From: CAVVZJ01 sp963752755
Lineage (GTDB): Bacteria > Planctomycetota > Planctomycetia > Isosphaerales > Isosphaeraceae
Assembly (NCBI GenBank): GCA_963752755.1
Contig: CAVVZJ010000021.1
Coordinates: 1-5,818 of the forward strand
DNA: 5,818 nucleotides
Reading direction: 5' to 3'
Shown: positions 4,558-5,818 of the stretch, piece after piece
Numbering within the stretch: the stretch's first letter is position 1
Layout of the letters: each line of letters begins with the position of its first letter
Program-made: the position numbers and the translations under genes
Notes under the pieces: generated by a model
Database searches by the model: none
What the model was told of the DNA's origin: nothing
Seen by the model: only the letters and a program-made list of their open reading frames with translations

Positions 4558-5758
4558 TCAGTTCGCTTCTGGCTTCCGGGCTTTTTCCGCCGCCTCGACC
4601 AGTGCGCCCGTCGATCGCGGCATCGAACTTCTGTTCACCGGGCAAATCGAGGAACCTGTGACGGATGATCCCCTCGTGGTCGAGGATGACAAGGGTCGGC
4701 CGCGAATGGACGTTCCAGGCCGTGGATATCGGGCCACCCGTATCGCTCCCATCCACCAGGAAGCACCAGGTGACCTCCTGCTCCTTCCTTGCTTTCTTGG
4801 ATTCCCTCCCGATCCGTGTCTTCGTTGGGGCTCAGGAAAACGTTGATGCCCAGGAGGACAAACGGCTTGCTTTCCAGACGCTTCACGAGCGACCGCTCGT
4901 ATGGGTACAGAACCCGGCAAAGCCCATCCCCCTCCATCCCAAAGTCGAGGACGACGACCTTCCCCTTGAAGTCGCTGAGCTTCATGGGTTTGCCTTCGAT
5001 GTCCTCGCCCTCGATCGGAGGCGGAGGGCTTGCCGACGCCCACGCGACGGGGTCGTGTTCAATTCCTCCTTCGCGAGGGCGGCGAGCGTGATGCCCCTGG
5101 TGACGTCGGCCGGCGTGTCCCTGCTCCATGTCCCACAAGGACTTCACGTCGCCGAACTCCTTCACCACGCGGTCGAACAACGCTTCGGCCTCCTTCTCCC
5201 TGGCGGCTTCGCCGAGCGGGAAGAGCTCCAGGGTGGCGCAAGGGCGAGACAGGCATGGCCCTTGACCTCGCGGTGGGGGTTCTTTTCCAGGATAGCGCGG
5301 AGCGTACTCTCACTTTCGGGGCCGGCGTAGGTGAAGCGGCTGCAATAGAGCCACATCCTGTCACTCGTGATGTGGTCCGGGAAGAGCCGCCCGAAGACTT
5401 TCTTCCCCACCGGCCCATTCGGCCACCCCAGGTCGGTCGCGGCCCAGATCAAGGCGTCCACGGCAGCGGGGTCTTCCGGGGCTTCGTCGGCGATCGCGAA
5501 GAACCGTACCGCGAAGAGGTCGAAGCGGGGGCACCTCTCGGCGAACAACTGCTCCCGTTCCGCGGCGTTCCTGGCCTTGCGCATGACCTCCTCGAAGGCA
5601 TTCGTGGCCCGGGATTGTTCTTCGACGAGCGCCGGAGCTTCTCTGCGGGCGTCCTCGGCACGGGAGTTCCCGCCGCCGTTTTCCGGCCGATTGTCCTGGG
5701 CGCAGACCGGCACGCCCAGGAAGAGACCCACCCAGGCCGCGATCCAGAGTCGATGCAT
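4558..5758 (-). pseudogene. Exported TlpA/redoxin-family thiol protein, decayed by about five frameshifts
   Basis: Reading across frames gives a protein of about 400 residues. ATG 5758 follows GGAG by 6 nt. A signal peptide (MHRLWIAAWVGLFLGVPVCA) is followed by an acidic linker, a helical domain (REVKGHACLALA, then TLELFPLGEAAREKEAEALFDRVVKEFG) and a thioredoxin-fold domain (IEGEDIEGKPMKLSDFKGK, then VVVLDF, then GGPISTAWNVHSRPTLVILDHEGIIRH). The C-terminus is ALVEAAEKARKPEAN, stop 4560-4558. Frame changes fall near 5237, 5118, 5030-5055, 4800 and 4608. Related proteins carry a WCxxC motif after VVLDF; here the sequence is GMEGDGLCRV, with only one cysteine, so the redox pair is lost. Family role: periplasmic thiol-disulfide exchange. 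The domain assignment is firm; the frameshifts could be real decay or read errors, but the lost cysteine favours decay. Confidence 0.82.
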
Positions 5759-5775
5759 CAACGTCTCCTTGACTC

Positions 5776-5818
5776 GGCCAACAACGAGGTCGAGTGCGCG
5801 AACGCCCCGCGCCCTCAG
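5776..5818 (-). other. Possible edge of another attC upstream of the redoxin gene
   Basis: On the plus strand GGCCAAC (5776-5782), a 6-nt spacer AACGAG and GTCGAGT (5789-5795) resemble the R'-spacer-L' side of attC-1, but the R box has one mismatch to RYYYAAC. It sits 17 bp before the redoxin start, where the preceding attC would lie. The other half is outside the window. Confidence 0.2.

Noticed and set aside
4665..5330. Plus-strand open frame of 221 codons opposite the redoxin gene
   Set aside because: The minus strand encodes recognisable redoxin segments over the whole interval; this is its shadow.

Overview
GC-rich accessory DNA, most likely from a planctomycete (Isosphaeraceae/Gemmataceae-like). 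That guess rests on the resemblance of the secreted redoxin and of one IS110 transposase to planctomycete families I remember, and on GC content; no rRNA or tRNA gene is present to confirm it. I read the window as part of an integron cassette array, or a cluster of attC sites without an integrase, written on the minus strand and damaged by two IS110-superfamily insertions and by frameshifts.

In cassette order (minus strand, from 5818 down to 1): (1) a decayed gene for an exported TlpA/redoxin-like protein (5758-4558), then a degenerate attC-like hairpin (4469-4388) and a textbook attC (4356-4258, attC-1); (2) a short cassette (4263-3945) with a weak, probably broken ORF, which ended in a second attC (attC-2); (3) a RelE/ParE-type toxin-antitoxin pair with its own promoter (antitoxin 513-277, toxin 280 to beyond base 1).

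attC-2 is no longer contiguous. One outer box is at 589-594, the central stem is at 2104-2193 and the other outer box is at 3945-3950. The two gaps are filled by IS-A (595-2103) and IS-B (about 2194-3944), both on the plus strand. Removing both on paper restores a 102-bp attC with the same box and spacer lengths (7-5-8...7-6-7) as attC-1. IS-A has a twice-frameshifted transposase gene (684-1729), subterminal inverted repeats 7 bp and 3 bp from its ends (the IS1111-group geometry) and a structured 3' noncoding region. IS-B has an intact 347-aa transposase (2288-3331) and a 0.6-kb 3' noncoding region with a perfect 27-bp inverted repeat.

The 3' noncoding regions are where IS1111-type elements encode the seek/bridge RNA that selects their target. 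Both contain the 7-mer CCTAACG, which is the attC outer box plus the next base; in IS-A the match extends to 8 bases across the exact insertion point. The most interesting reading is therefore a pair of RNA-guided IS elements that home to integron attC sites, one in each recombination box of the same site.
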